From: Isoetes taiwanensis
Taxonomy: Eukaryota > Streptophyta > Lycopodiopsida > Isoetales > Isoetaceae
NCBI GenBank assembly: GCA_021234155.1
Contig: JAJEKV010000051.1
Location: forward strand, 124,001-188,000
Reading direction: 5' to 3'
Length of the DNA stretch: 64,000 nucleotides
Part shown: positions 36,111 through 46,099 of the stretch, piece after piece
Layout: every line of letters begins with the position of its first letter
Position numbering within the stretch: position 1 is the first letter of the stretch
Made by a program: the position numbers and the translations under genes
The notes under the pieces: model-generated
The model's input: only the letters and a program-made list of their open reading frames with translations
The model's database searches: none
Told to the model about the DNA's origin: nothing

Positions 36111-36448
36111 TTCCTTTCCCTCCTCCTATTTCAATTCTCTCTCATTTGTCCTGACATCTTCATAATTATGTGGCCTTGCCCCACTTGAAGGCTGCATATG
36201 CTCCATGCTAATCAATTAAATTAAAAAAAATTCTTCATTTGCCTTTATCTCAAACCATCTGCAACGCGTGATGCTACATATCTCGATAGTGCTTATTAAA
36301 CCACTTCTTCATGGGAATACCATCCTGAAAAGGAGAGCTTCTATTCAAGCGCATGCTTGCTAGTCTATGTCTAAGCTACTGCAATATGCCATTAACGAAT
36401 GACATACTTGATGCACATTTAGAAACCACTCAACCTGAGACATGTAAA

Positions 36449-36536
36449 ACTTAGCTCAAGTACCAAACATTATAAATTTTAGCACATAATTAACTTAGCT
36501 CAAGTACCAAACATTATAAATTTTAGCACATAATTG
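36449..36536 (+). repeat. Exact 44-bp tandem duplication
   Basis: ACTTAGCTCAAGTACCAAAC followed by ATTATAAATTTTAGCACATA occurs twice with period 44 and no mismatch. Confidence 0.95.
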
Positions 36537-36570
36537 GCAGAAACAAAAAATGGAACTGTAAGAAATTGCA

Positions 36571-37035
36571 TTGAGAGATCTATCTTACCTCTTGAAAAAG
36601 CTCCAATCAAAAGAGATCTGCAGTGCAAGCAGGGATGATCCAGCTCTGCTGCCACCGGTATGGTTGGAACAAAGAGATTTGAAGACTTTCACCATAAAAA
36701 AATTGCTTTGTTTCTACCGGAATGATCCGGTTATGTTGCCACAGAATCTCTTACATAAGAAGAAGTCTGATCTGCTCAACAAATGCCTGCATCTGCATGA
36801 TATGGGAGAACTGGCCTCTGTTTACATTAGTTTTAGGGTTAGGGGCGAACCTCATTCTTCTTCTAACGAAATTTGGCAGCCTATCTGGATGTCCTAATAT
36901 GCAAACTTCCAGAGCCTGTTTGAGTGGCAGAGAAGAATTTGCCATAGCCATTCCTTCTTCATATCTCAAATTCTGAAGTGAAAATTCAAGCCAATAAGCA
37001 AGCCAAATCACAGCCAGGTTTTTCGGATTGGGCAT
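36571..37035. other. Overlapping unrecognised frames
   Basis: A 108-codon plus frame (36571-36897) and a 94-codon minus frame (36751-37035) overlap; at most one is real. Within the plus frame a peptide phrase NDPVMLP near 36721 echoes DDPALLP near 36637, reflecting an internal imperfect ~84-base repeat. No family recognised for either. Confidence 0.25.
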
Positions 37036-37364
37036 AAGAATCAGTTACCTATATCTCGATATGCCCTATTCAAAGCTCCGGCCATGAAATTGATGACGCA
37101 AACAGAGTAATAAAACTACAATACCGTTGCATCACGCTGCAATATAGAACCAAGCAAAGTAGGTAAATAGAATATTATGGATATTTTGCCGCAGCTGTCT
37201 GGTTCTGAAGAACCTGAGGCCTAGGCAGGCCAAATCCCGAAAGGAAGAGTAAATTTATAGGCACCGATTCCTTCGATTCAAGATTTCGAATCAAAGATGC
37301 CTTGAAGATATCGCAACCTCGGTGAAGAACGGATGGTCACCGCTAGGAGTTGGCGAAAAATAGA

Positions 37365-37560
37365 CGGTCCAGTTCCGCTTGCTTGCCTTAAAAGGCAAGC
37401 AACTTGAATAGCTAACCCAGTGGCGCTACCAAGAATCCTACTGCTCTGTTTCGAACCAAAGCCTCAGCTCAAATCACGGCCAAATACGTGCCCCCTGCCC
37501 TGGGCATACGAATATTCTAAGGAATTTTCTATAGCATTTATATATATATTAGCATTATCG
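37365..37560 (-). repeat. Inverted-repeat partner, right (of 23140-23345)
   Basis: Reverse complement carries TAGAATATTCGT, GATTTGAGCTGAGG, GCGCCACTGGGTTAG and the palindrome GCTTGCCTTTTAAGGCAAGC (37381-37400 on the given strand), in the same order as the left copy. Outside about 37560 the similarity to the left copy is lost. Confidence 0.8.
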
Positions 37561-38009
37561 CAAGTACTTCGCTAACATTTCTTTACCAATATCGTCGTAC
37601 TAAGCTCCAAGTAATATGAAGGCATTAAAAAATAAAATCAACTAAAACAAATCGTTGATTAGTCATGTTAATCCAGTCCAAGCTAAAGGTAAGAACATTT
37701 AAATCCCCAAATCTATTCCATTGATAATGCGACATACTAAAGTGACGGAAGGATTTATACATTTCAAGTTTCTATTTTTGTAATGTCTGGTTCCTAGCCT
37801 CGCTGGTTCGATTTATTATAACGCTACTTCAACATGTCTAATTAAACGCATCTATAATTTCCAATGATGGTAAAATTAGAAACTAAATTCCGACCATTTC
37901 TTTTGTTTACACTGCAAGCAGCTTAGACTCATCATTTAACGTCCTAATTCTTTCGCTTAGTTTAGGAATTGCTATGGCTACTTGATGTAATTTTAGCAAA
38001 TAGCCGGAA

Positions 38010-38095
38010 AACATGCAGGAGTTGAACCCGCATCTGCTATTGCCAAGTGTGTTTTAGCCCGTGAGGATGTATAGGTGCTATAGTCGCACTACCGC
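38010..38095 (-). other. tRNA-like T-arm sequence (probable relic)
   Basis: On the minus strand GCGGGTTCAACTCCTGC at about 38016-38032 forms a 5-bp stem and a 7-base TTCAACT loop, as in a tRNA T arm. I could not build a matching acceptor stem or anticodon arm from the upstream bases, so this is at best a tRNA or tRNA-derived SINE relic. Confidence 0.25.
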
Positions 38096-38119
38096 GGATT
38101 CCCCTCATTATTGTTTCGT

Positions 38120-38450
38120 CCTTTTTGTTTCCACCATCCGGATGGCGCCAAGGGTTTTGGGCCCTCGGGTGGGGATTGCCCATTACCAATGTATTTTACT
38201 CACTAGAATGTCACCGATGGATGTTCTTTTTACTACCCTCTCTTTTTTGCAATATCCGATGAGAGTCGGCTCTGAGCCTCGGGGGGGATCACATTACTAA
38301 TGGTTTACCTTAATTAGGTCGTCACCACGTATTTTAACACTCTTTTTATTATTTCCCCTCATTTTTTATTTTTTATCGCATCCATGACAAAATTTAGTGG
38401 TTTGGGCCCTCGATGGGGTCACGCCACTAATAATAGCTTGACCACTAGGT
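38120..38450 (+). repeat. Three imperfect ~125 bp repeats
   Basis: GGGCCCTCGGGTGGGGATTG with CCATTACCAATG near 38160, GAGCCTCGGGGGGGATC with ACATTACTAATG near 38273, and GGGCCCTCGATGGGGTCACG with CCACTAATAAT near 38405 are successive units; the intervening text (CACTAG, TCACC, TTTTTTATTATT) also recurs. Confidence 0.7.
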
Positions 38451-39032
38451 CACATCGATATCTGGGAAGATAGATGAGTGGAATCCCATGGTAATTGGAC
38501 AAAGACGCCATCTATCATACAGCTCTGAAAAGGAGTTTTTTTTCTTTTTTCTTTTGCAACGCATTCAAGTATGAAATCCTCCAAATATTTATATGTGATA
38601 AGATCGTCATGGGTAAGAAAAGGGCCGAGAAGTCATGCACACCGTGATAGAGAAAACTGGCCAAGAAACATGCTTGTGATAAACTAAGGTGCTGAGAGTG
38701 TATACCTTATTCAAGTTTTAATTTTTACTACTTTCCTTTGCACCTAATTGTAGAAAAATATTCGAGGAGAACATACATATGGTATGTATATGCACCTTTT
38801 ATAAATCCACGCTTTTAAGGTAATCTCATTGTGTTTTCCTATGAAAGTAAGATTTACCAAGATCTTCTTCTCGTCAACAAATTTGTACTTTGATTTTCAC
38901 TTAACATTAAAGCTTGGTTCCATAAATGGTAAAAATTATGTACTGCTACTTGTTTGTTAGTTTGTTGTCTTAGAAGAAATGATTTGCCAGGAACTTGATG
39001 TAAGGTGTAGATAACGTCCTGGCCCGAGGATG

Positions 39033-39611
39033 TTACCTAAAAAAAAATTTTGAGGGCCAATGAAAATGCCGAGGGCGTGCGCGCAACATTTCTTCCCGTT
39101 TGAAATGGTAAGGGCATACCTTATTCACAGAAAGGTTCCTTAACTTGTGTATCCTGCACATATGCACTAACAAAAGATAGCGTGAGTGAAAAGAATATAC
39201 CTTCTTAGCAAAGGAGCTCTTTATAGACCACGTTTGTTGTTTGTTTTCATTGTTTTCTGGGTCGGTGCGATAAAGCCGCGATCTCTCTCCTCTCTGCATT
39301 CGCAAGAGCCGTATATAGTTGTCCATGTACATATCCTGCGGCGTAAGTCGAGAACAATGCGATCCAATGCTAGTCCTCGCAACCGCTGGGGGGTAAAAGT
39401 GGCCTAATATGCCACCAATATAGTTGCCTTCATGGATGGTCCATGGTCGATTCCTCGTGTCAAGTGTAAGGTTCCGTTCTAGAAATTGGATACGCCAAGA
39501 TGTATCCGGGCTACACTCCAATACCCTTACCATTACAAATTTCGCATGCATTGACTCAATTACTACTCTTGCATTCTTGACGAGACCTTTTTCCATATCA
39601 AGCCGTTTCAT
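39033..39611 (-). pseudogene. Helitron helicase C-terminal part
   Basis: A 192-residue frame begins LDMEKGLVKNARVVIES, which matches the helicase segment that follows motif III in Helitrons (NLxxxxGLVKNxRVVV). Then RNLTLDTRNRPWTIH, at the place of the conserved IPRINF and WTxxRRQFPL block; the RRQFPL itself is broken by a frameshift near 39418. In the next frame LALDRIVLDLRR follows, matching the GLTLDxxVLDL helicase motif near the end. The last ~80 residues of the frame are probably noise. Confidence 0.65.
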
Positions 39612-39734
39612 AATATGGCATATTGCTCCTACCTTAAGTGTTAATTCATGGTCGAATGCCGTATCGGGTGAAATATGAGAAAGTCCGATGTCATGTAGGG
39701 ATGGTCGTGTGTGTGTGGAATAACCTCCTCTTGT

Positions 39735-39980
39735 TCAAGCAATGCATCTATATAGTACTTTTGCTATTGCTACAATTTTGTTAGTACACACGGCGCTGAA
39801 GCTGACATTCTTGTTGATGGGTGCCAGTGATGCTCTACTTTCACATTTAGATGGATTTTCTAGGATGTCAGGCGGATAGAGAAAGTGCTCAGCCTCTGCA
39901 ATATTAGTAGTTATATTAAAAATATCTAGTGATACTGTTGTCTTTTCCCAGTTTTCTCCTATATCATCTACAAACTGCAT
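39735..39980 (-). pseudogene. Helitron helicase, middle segment
   Basis: MQFVDDIGENWEKTTVSLDI matches the FLLDIGxG motif, and SKCESRASLAPINKNV matches the conserved RAILAPTNxxVxxxN block between helicase motifs III and V. The frame closes before the block that starts the next piece. Confidence 0.7.
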
Positions 39981-40472
39981 GAGCTCGACATCTTCTCAAA
40001 GACTGTGATACCGGTTTAATCTTAATACACACGAAGGTTTGCCATAAATCTACGATGACTTTATGGACGCCTTTGATCACAACAGCTTCTACCCTCCCTT
40101 TACAACAACAAAGCACCGCCTAAAATCTCCGTGATGCTATAGTAAAGTGCTTTCCCCAAATGGTAGGTTATTTCTACACAACCGCTAGTAACAAATAGTT
40201 CACACTTTCTATCACAAATTTTATTGGCTATTGGAAATTCATCCTACCATGGCTCTTCGCCTAATGAGCAATTGAGCCGCCTGCACTCTTCGATCCATTA
40301 GTGGTGTAAACTCAGATACTGCGGATACGATTTGAAAAGTGAGGCGCTGCTCACCTCCCGGATATAATAACGACAAAGTCCTCGCTGCGTCGCATGGGAG
40401 TACTATATAACCTTTACCACGAAATAGGCATACGAATCGGTGCCAGAATGTTTTACCTGCTCCTCGCTTCAT
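39981..40472 (-). pseudogene. Helitron PIF1-like helicase motifs I to III
   Basis: The frame at 40472-40239 opens GAGKTFWHR, a Walker A loop (motif I; usual GGSGKTFLY), then IVLPCDAARTLSLLYPGG (usual VLAxASSGIAAxLLxGGRTAHS) and AAQLLIRRR. After a frame change DEFPIANK (near 40243-40220) is the Walker B motif II (usual DEAPMANK), and near 40120 HGDFRRCFVVVKGG stands for the motif III text GGDFRQxLPVVPxG. ATP-binding residues Gly-Lys-Thr and Asp-Glu are kept; the frame is not. Confidence 0.8.
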
Positions 40473-40885
40473 CCACTAAAATTGACCTTCACTGCGGACG
40501 TGTCGAATTGTTCGCATATATAGAGGTATATATCCGATTGGTTAGTGTTCATCATGCTTTCCATTCGCATGACAGTATTTATATATGACGCATGATTTGG
40601 AAATCTGGCTAGTTCGTGCATGACGTCTCTTGAGAGGCGAGGCTGTAATTGCAAGCCAAATGCCATAATATTAGTGCTGTGTTGTGTCAGTATGTTATTT
40701 ATTAGATGGAGAGACTCATTGAATGCAATTGCCTCATCATTTGAGTATTGGTCTAGCAAGTCGAGGCTCATAGGCACTCGGAACTTGTTCCATATCTCAA
40801 TTGCTGGTGCTTGGTCAAGCAAAAGCATCGCAAATAAAAAACGCATTTGTGTGGGATTCAAGGATAGTGATGCCGCTTCTTCCAT
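40469..40885 (-). pseudogene. Helitron linker between Rep and helicase
   Basis: A 138-residue uninterrupted frame with NPTQMRFLFAMLLLDQAP, IWNKFRVPMSLDLL, LHLINNILTQHSTNIMAFGL and LQP. It matches the conserved linker that precedes motif I (usual RxLFxxILLxxxxxxPxxLWxxFxxxLxxD). It is the cleanest part of the element. Confidence 0.8.
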
Positions 40886-40965
40886 AACTAGTAATCGCCA
40901 TTGTGTTCACGCGGGGTAGTCCTCATGCTGCCTCTCGCAAATTGCTGATATGTTCATGATGTCAA

Positions 40966-41751
40966 TTAATTAACTACTTTGAGCTCTTCCCATGTCCTTG
41001 CAGGTTGGTGTAGCAAAATTTGTCTTAAATAGAATGCCTCCCCCACTCGAGGCAACAACAAACGTATTCTACAAATTACAGGTTGTTTTAATCGTTTTCT
41101 AACGATATTTTTTGTAAACCCTGTTCGCTCTTGTTCTAAATAGTCAGTAGTTTGCATTTGCAGTGTTGCATTATATGCACTCAATGTATATTGTTCATGA
41201 TACTGAATATACGTAAGGCTATCGAACGCCGGATCTAGGGGTCGCAAGAAGTAGCGGTCTAACAATGACCTGGTATTTGGTAGGGGTAAATGCAATGGAA
41301 GACATTTGACAGAGGGTGACTTGTCTGTTATGTGGTAGGACATTGTCCGCCATGATGCTTCTGCAGCTGATAGGTATCGCGCCTTTATATAGTCTCGTAT
41401 TTCATTCCTAGGCACTGGTCTTTCATGTGTTGTTGGTTCATCTCCAGTTGTCTGTGTTTGCTCCCTAATTCCCAATGAGGTTTGTGCATCAACCATATGC
41501 CTCTCTTGAGTTACTTGGAAATTGGTATTATCAAATCCCTTATATATGTACCCATAGAGATAAGAAAATACATGAACAGTAGATGCAATATCCACCATGA
41601 TATGACAATCTAATTCATGGAGAAGAAAAGTATCAGATGTGGAAATAAACCCATACCGCCATCTCAAGTACTTCCTTTCCCCAGATTGTACATAACCTCT
41701 CGAAATAAGATGGCCAGTCTGATTTATAGGTTTTGATAATTGTAAATGCAA
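40966..41751 (-). pseudogene. Helitron Rep C-terminal part
   Basis: The longest clean piece, 261 residues. YLRWRYGFISTSDTFLLHEL and HIMVDIASTVHVFSYLYGYI-YKG match the YxRR..VxPYNxxLLxKxxxHINVExxxS.xxxKYLYKYxYKGxD block; IRDYIKARYLSAAEASWR matches IxxYxxxRYxSAxEAxWR; and RVGEAFYLRQILLHQPA, then TWEELKVVN, matches the GExFYLRxLLxxxxGxxSFExLR..xG block. These are hallmark Helitron Rep sequences downstream of the HUH site. Confidence 0.88.
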
Positions 41752-41759
41752 GATGCTAT

Positions 41760-43105
41760 TTGGAGAGCATCTTTCTCAGAGGTTCATGTATCATCATAAA
41801 CTTTTCAACTTGACTCCTCAGAAACTGGTCCGCTGGAAGTTCGCCAGAATAATTTGATCGATGTCAGTTGATCGTATGTCGTGCCCTATTTCCAAATACG
41901 CGATGAGCATGGCAATCCTCGCTTTTAAATTCCCATACCATGTATCATGTAATTATACCACCGAAAAGAATCTATAAGCAGCCTCTTTTAGATCGCTGTA
42001 ATCTTGCATGAAAACATCGAATCCACAATTATAGGCACATCTAAATGCTTGTCCGTGCTTATGCAAAACCGCATTTCGCCAATCAGATTAGTTGTCATTG
42101 TGATGAATAGTGTGGGGCGCTCCTTTGCCTAGAAAGAGCCAATGACCTGCAACTTGCACCTGAGCACCATCTCTTACTTCCCTAGAAATGATGCAGCAAA
42201 ATAATATCATTTTTGTCATCATTTTCGCCCGAAAAGTAATCCTCGCCATACCGTGATCCTTCGCTTTTAGCCGGCGTCCCAAATAATTTAATCGGTGCAT
42301 CTTCCAATTTTTGAATACATATCAATCCAAATACTCTCCACACAAATCCACCTAGATATAAGAATCACCAGCCAACCTGCCCCGGCGAACACCAAAATCA
42401 GCGGCCAGTCGCATCTTCAAGCGTCCTCTATCCTATCGTAAATTGTGGATAAAAGCCGATATCAGAAAGGCTCATACATTGGATCAAGAATGCTCATAGG
42501 TTGGCTCTCCTTCGCTTCCGACCCAAAACCAACAACTCGAGGCCTGATTTCAGTTGAAGTATTAATCAGCGATGGCGCATATAATTTCTCACCAAGAATC
42601 GCCTTTCTGACTCAAGTTATGTATGTATTTAAGTATGTGCATCTCCCATAGTACTAAGATTTCAATAAATGGATTTATCCTGATTGAGAATCGAACTAAC
42701 CATCCCAATCCATTGAAAGGTACCTCAAATGTCCAAATTTCGCATATAACGTTGTGTCTCATCATAAACATACTACAGTATATAGGTTTTCCTGTATCTG
42801 GACATCAGAAGTGTAAACTATGGTATGTACGCCCGTGATTGTCACAAATGAAGGGAAATCTAATGGTACAAACCCACCGGGCCAACCTGCAAGCACACAC
42901 TAAAACAAAATAGATTGTTTACTCTTCTAGATACCTGCATTAAATATCATTGGGTTGTTATATAAGTCAGTTGAGTGTCAGCCGCAAGAAGGTGGTAGCT
43001 TATGGTAACAAATCCATCTCCCCATTGTTGCAGCAATATCCATTCTGCTCAACATTGAGCAAGTTGAATATGGCAATATGTACACCTCTTATTCCATGTA
43101 CCCAT
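41760..43105 (-). pseudogene. Helitron N-terminal domain and HUH region, frame-broken
   Basis: Short matches in order on the minus strand: RCTYCH (near 43090-43073, zinc-binding CxxCH), YVYDETQRYMRN (near 42765-42730, usual YIYDTxNExxNR), INPFIEILVLWEMH (near 42690), LYAPS (usual YNAPT), ERPTLFITMTTN (near 42128-42088, usual GKPxLFITxTCNPxWPEI) and KRGLPC (near 41924-41907). The last stands where the catalytic KRGLPHxHI HUH motif should be; here a deletion of about two bases removes the first His of the pair, so the nuclease site is broken as given. Confidence 0.7.
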
Positions 43106-43224
43106 GACATAAGTAATGCTTTTATTGCCGAACTCATATGTTACCGAAAGCTTCGCTAATGTCTTGAAGATTGTCTTCTAGATTCTCTATTATATCATCT
43201 TGTCTTCTTAGGAGTTGATAAAGA

Positions 43225-43410
43225 TTCTGCCTCGTGGAGATTATCCAGAATTATAGTGTGGTATCTATCAACACTGCTTTGAATTTTTCTCTGCGGTTAA
43301 TAATGCCCTCGATGTCCTGGCTCCCAAACAGACATTATCTCAGAATTATAGGTGTGGTATCTATTTCAACACTGTTTGGATTTTTCTCTTGCGGTTGGCT
43401 AAATGCCTGA
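43225..43410 (-). repeat. ~100-bp tandem duplication inside the Helitron N-terminal region
   Basis: TATCCAGAATTATAGTGTGG with TATCTATCAACACTG and TTTTTCTCTGCGGTT near 43230-43296 recurs near 43334-43398 with small indels. On the minus strand both units read toward GxPQEKNPxxVxIDTTPII-like peptide. The duplication sits just downstream of the coiled-coil frame and accounts for its stop. Confidence 0.75.
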
Positions 43411-43841
43411 TCACAAAAAATTTGTGATCGTGATCCGTTGGAAGAGCACAAGTTATCGGCTTCAAATGGTACACTCGCCATAAGTCGTCTTCCATTATTC
43501 CCATCCCCAACTCGACGCCTTCTCGCAATTTCTATGAGTCTCTCATGCCTTCTCTCTCTTTGAGTTTCACCCAAATATGACGTGGTTTGGGTTTGAGGCA
43601 AGTCAATGTTCGTTCCAGTCACTATGATAGAGTTTGAGGGGACTTGTGTCTCTAACGGAATGCAAATGGATCTCTTCTCACCTATTTGTCTGGATCGACG
43701 ATCTCTTTGGCGTTCTCTATCTTTTTCTTGTATTCTTTTCTTATTTTCATCATCTAAAGTTGCACGAAGTTCTCTCTTTCTTTCTCGTACTCTCTCTCTA
43801 TCTCTCTCGGCCAAATTGGCAAACCATTCTTTGCGAGGCAT
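43335..43841 (-). pseudogene. Helitron N-terminal coiled-coil frame
   Basis: A 168-residue frame starting MPRKEWFANLAERDRERVR, then a highly charged Arg/Glu helix to about residue 55 (DDENKKRIQEKDRERQRDRR) typical of Helitron N termini, then a second Arg-rich block GETQRERRHERLIEIARRRR and a Ser/Asn tail. I take it as the start of the Helitron protein because it lies at the right place and strand, and because it continues towards QNLYQLLRRQDDIIENLEDN (near 43220-43160). The function of this region is unknown; it may bind DNA. Confidence 0.6.
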
Positions 43842-43859
43842 TGGACTAATATTACTATC

Positions 43860-45390
43860 TAATGTGGCACTGCAAAAAAATTGAAAGATGCTATAGAAAG
43901 GGACTTACTTATTTTTCTTTTCTCATATCTGTTGATCTTCCGTTGCCACATTATATATTCCAACAATAAAATATGAAGGCTGCATTTGAAGATATCGAGA
44001 AATAGTGACTTGAACGTACTAAATGCAATTATTAAAAGAAGAAAAGTATATCTAATACCTATAAACAGTATATTTGATACCTATAAACAGTATATTTGAT
44101 ATAGTCAGGACTCCTCAAGAAAATATCCTTTAATGGATAACTTTTCTAGGTATATTTCTACTTGGAAAGTTCGGATAGCCTATCCACTTGGAACTATAAT
44201 ATTTTTATCTCGTTTGGGGTGTACGCAATCTATATGTTTCTATGCATAATACAATTTCATTTTGTCTCTTTCTCTAAAAAAAAATTTGGTCTTATAGAGT
44301 TAGATTGAATCTTCATTGGATAGATTGATATTTAGATTGAATCCATATAGCATCTAGCACGACCTCTAGCAATAGTGTAGTTAGGAATATCCTACTATCG
44401 AATTTTTGAGGTCACTTGTACAATATACACACAATAGCACATAAAAAATGCACTTCAAATAAAAGCTAAATTTGGATCCACACACATGTTTTTATCATTT
44501 TTGTACTTTAAATATATCTCTTCGATCGTATATAATATATAATTTTGTTTGTCTATATATTCTTTTGGTCACATCGAATAGGAGGAGGTAGACAATGGCA
44601 AGAAAAAAAAAAGGAATAGCATTCATGTCTATCGTCCTTTCCAATTAAAGGTACGAAGGTGTAAATGACAACAAATGAGATATTTACTTCTCTATTAATT
44701 TGCTCTATCTAAATATATCTTTGAAGCCTTTAGCAACTAAAATGATTGTACTTTTAACACTACGTATTCTTAAGATTATATAAATATTTAATATGTGTAA
44801 ATGAGGCAAGGTACTTCAATAAAGTTATTTTATTGTCTTTACAATAGGTTTACTCATCATTAGACTAGCATATATAGAACGGACAAAAAAAAGTGACGAG
44901 CATCAGATATCAAGGCTTTTCTAAAACCGCTGCCTAGGGAGATAATTCGCTTTTATGGGAACATCGGTGCCGCTTGTCGCCGCTTCTAACTCAATGAAAC
45001 TAGTGTATCTAACTCCGACCTATTTATTCATTTCTCTCATTATCTTATTATGAAAGTGCATTAATGCTTGCTTAGTCTTGCAACGGTGACGTGTGTGTGT
45101 AATCTATTCCATGGCAAAGCTATAATAAAGAGATGTGTGTGTGTGTAATCTTATCCGTGGCAGGATATAATAAAAGAAAGAATACGGTGGTGTCTTGTCT
45201 TCCACGTAGCCAACTGGCATATATTCTTGATTGAGTGTTTCACAATTCAATGATGATTGCAGGTAGAGGCATTTATTTTTATTGTACTATTTGGGTATAT
45301 ACGTAGCCGGGTTCCAATAGATATTGCTGAAGGTCCGCGAGACGCGTGAAATATCCTTACTCGTTTTGGTGGATTCCATCAAGAAATAAT
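43860..45390. other. AT-rich intergenic DNA with two short duplications
   Basis: No frame of note. ACCTATAAACAGTATATTTG with ATACC is doubled at about 44056-44103 (period 22-24). A GTGTGTGTGTAATCT.ATCC.TGGCA..TATAATAAA unit occurs near 45090-45130 and 45134-45175. The Helitron 5' end should lie in this stretch but I could not place it. Confidence 0.5.
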
Positions 45391-45397
45391 TCCTTCC

Positions 45398-45610
45398 TCA
45401 AGAATCACAGACCTCGAACTGGATCCGCTTCCCCGGAGGTCTCTCATACTGCATTCTGACAATGTCGTGTACCTTCGATAGATCCCATCCACCAGGGTCC
45501 ATATCCCCGCCGCCCGCTTTATACCTTCCTGCCAGAATCATTACTTTTCCAAATACCACCTGACGGGAATCACCGCTCAAGGTCTCCATGCGAATTTTAA
45601 TTCTACTCAT
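45398..45610 (-). CDS. Unrecognised ORF, 70 residues
   Basis: A minus frame of ordinary, Gly-rich composition (VVFGKVMILAGRYKAGGGDM, RPPGKRIQFEVCDS). It lies on the same strand and downstream of the kinase fragment, but does not look like a kinase C terminus. Family unknown; may be chance. Confidence 0.2.
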   Translation of the reverse strand: MSRIKIRMETLSGDSRQVVFGKVMILAGRYKAGGGDMDPGGWDLSKVHDIVRMQYERPPGKRIQFEVCDS

Positions 45611-46099
45611 CCGTAATTTTCGTTAAAAATTCAAATTTTTGACGCCCTATTCTTTATTCTTGTTTGTGGGAGGTGTTTCGTAGTGCCGCTATGGCCGCTT
45701 GTTCGCGATACAAGCATTCGCTGATAGTCGCCTGGCTGAATCCACGAAGATCTCGTTCGTGATTGTTCTAACTGGCCTGAGTCTCAAAGGAAGAATATCA
45801 CGGGTTTTTAACGGGTTAGAGACATTTCTGAACATTTTCTTTGGAAATTCTCGCGTATTTGGAACGATTTCAAAGATTGGCGCATGAAGATTGAATGGAG
45901 GAACCGATACCATGGGGCTGGGCGGCAAGAAGCCCTAACATGGATCCGCGCGGCCCTACAAAAAGCATGAAAAGGGTAGCTGGCATTCATCCCGCAAAAG
46001 GGCATTCATCCGCAAAAGGGTATTGGTTCCGCGAACCGCCAATCCGTTTCAATCCAGCTTTTGGGTCACAAGCAAGATCTTCGTCAAAACATTTGCCGG

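Larger units (their letters stand above)
39030..43850 (-). mobile_element. Degenerate Helitron transposon coding region (Rep/helicase)
   Basis: Rolling-circle Helitrons encode one protein with a HUH Rep nuclease and a PIF1-like 5'-3' helicase. Successive minus-strand pieces over 4.8 kb follow that protein from N to C terminus: basic coiled-coil start, CxxCH zinc motif, Helitron_like_N region, the HUH site, linker, and helicase motifs I, II and III, then the C-terminal end. The element lacks an intact frame: I count at least ten frame changes and stops. The 5' TC and 3' hairpin-CTRR ends were not found, so the borders given are those of coding homology. Spacers show no captured gene. Presumably long dead, unless sequence errors cause the breaks. 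Confidence 0.85.

Noticed and set aside
38010-38095. Functional tRNA gene
   Set aside because: Only a T arm can be drawn; no acceptor stem, D arm or anticodon arm fits.
39186-39407. Plus-strand frame of 73 residues
   Set aside because: It is antisense to the Helitron helicase text on the minus strand.
43606-43884. Two plus-strand frames rich in Ser/Leu/Phe
   Set aside because: Antisense shadows of the Helitron coiled-coil frame.
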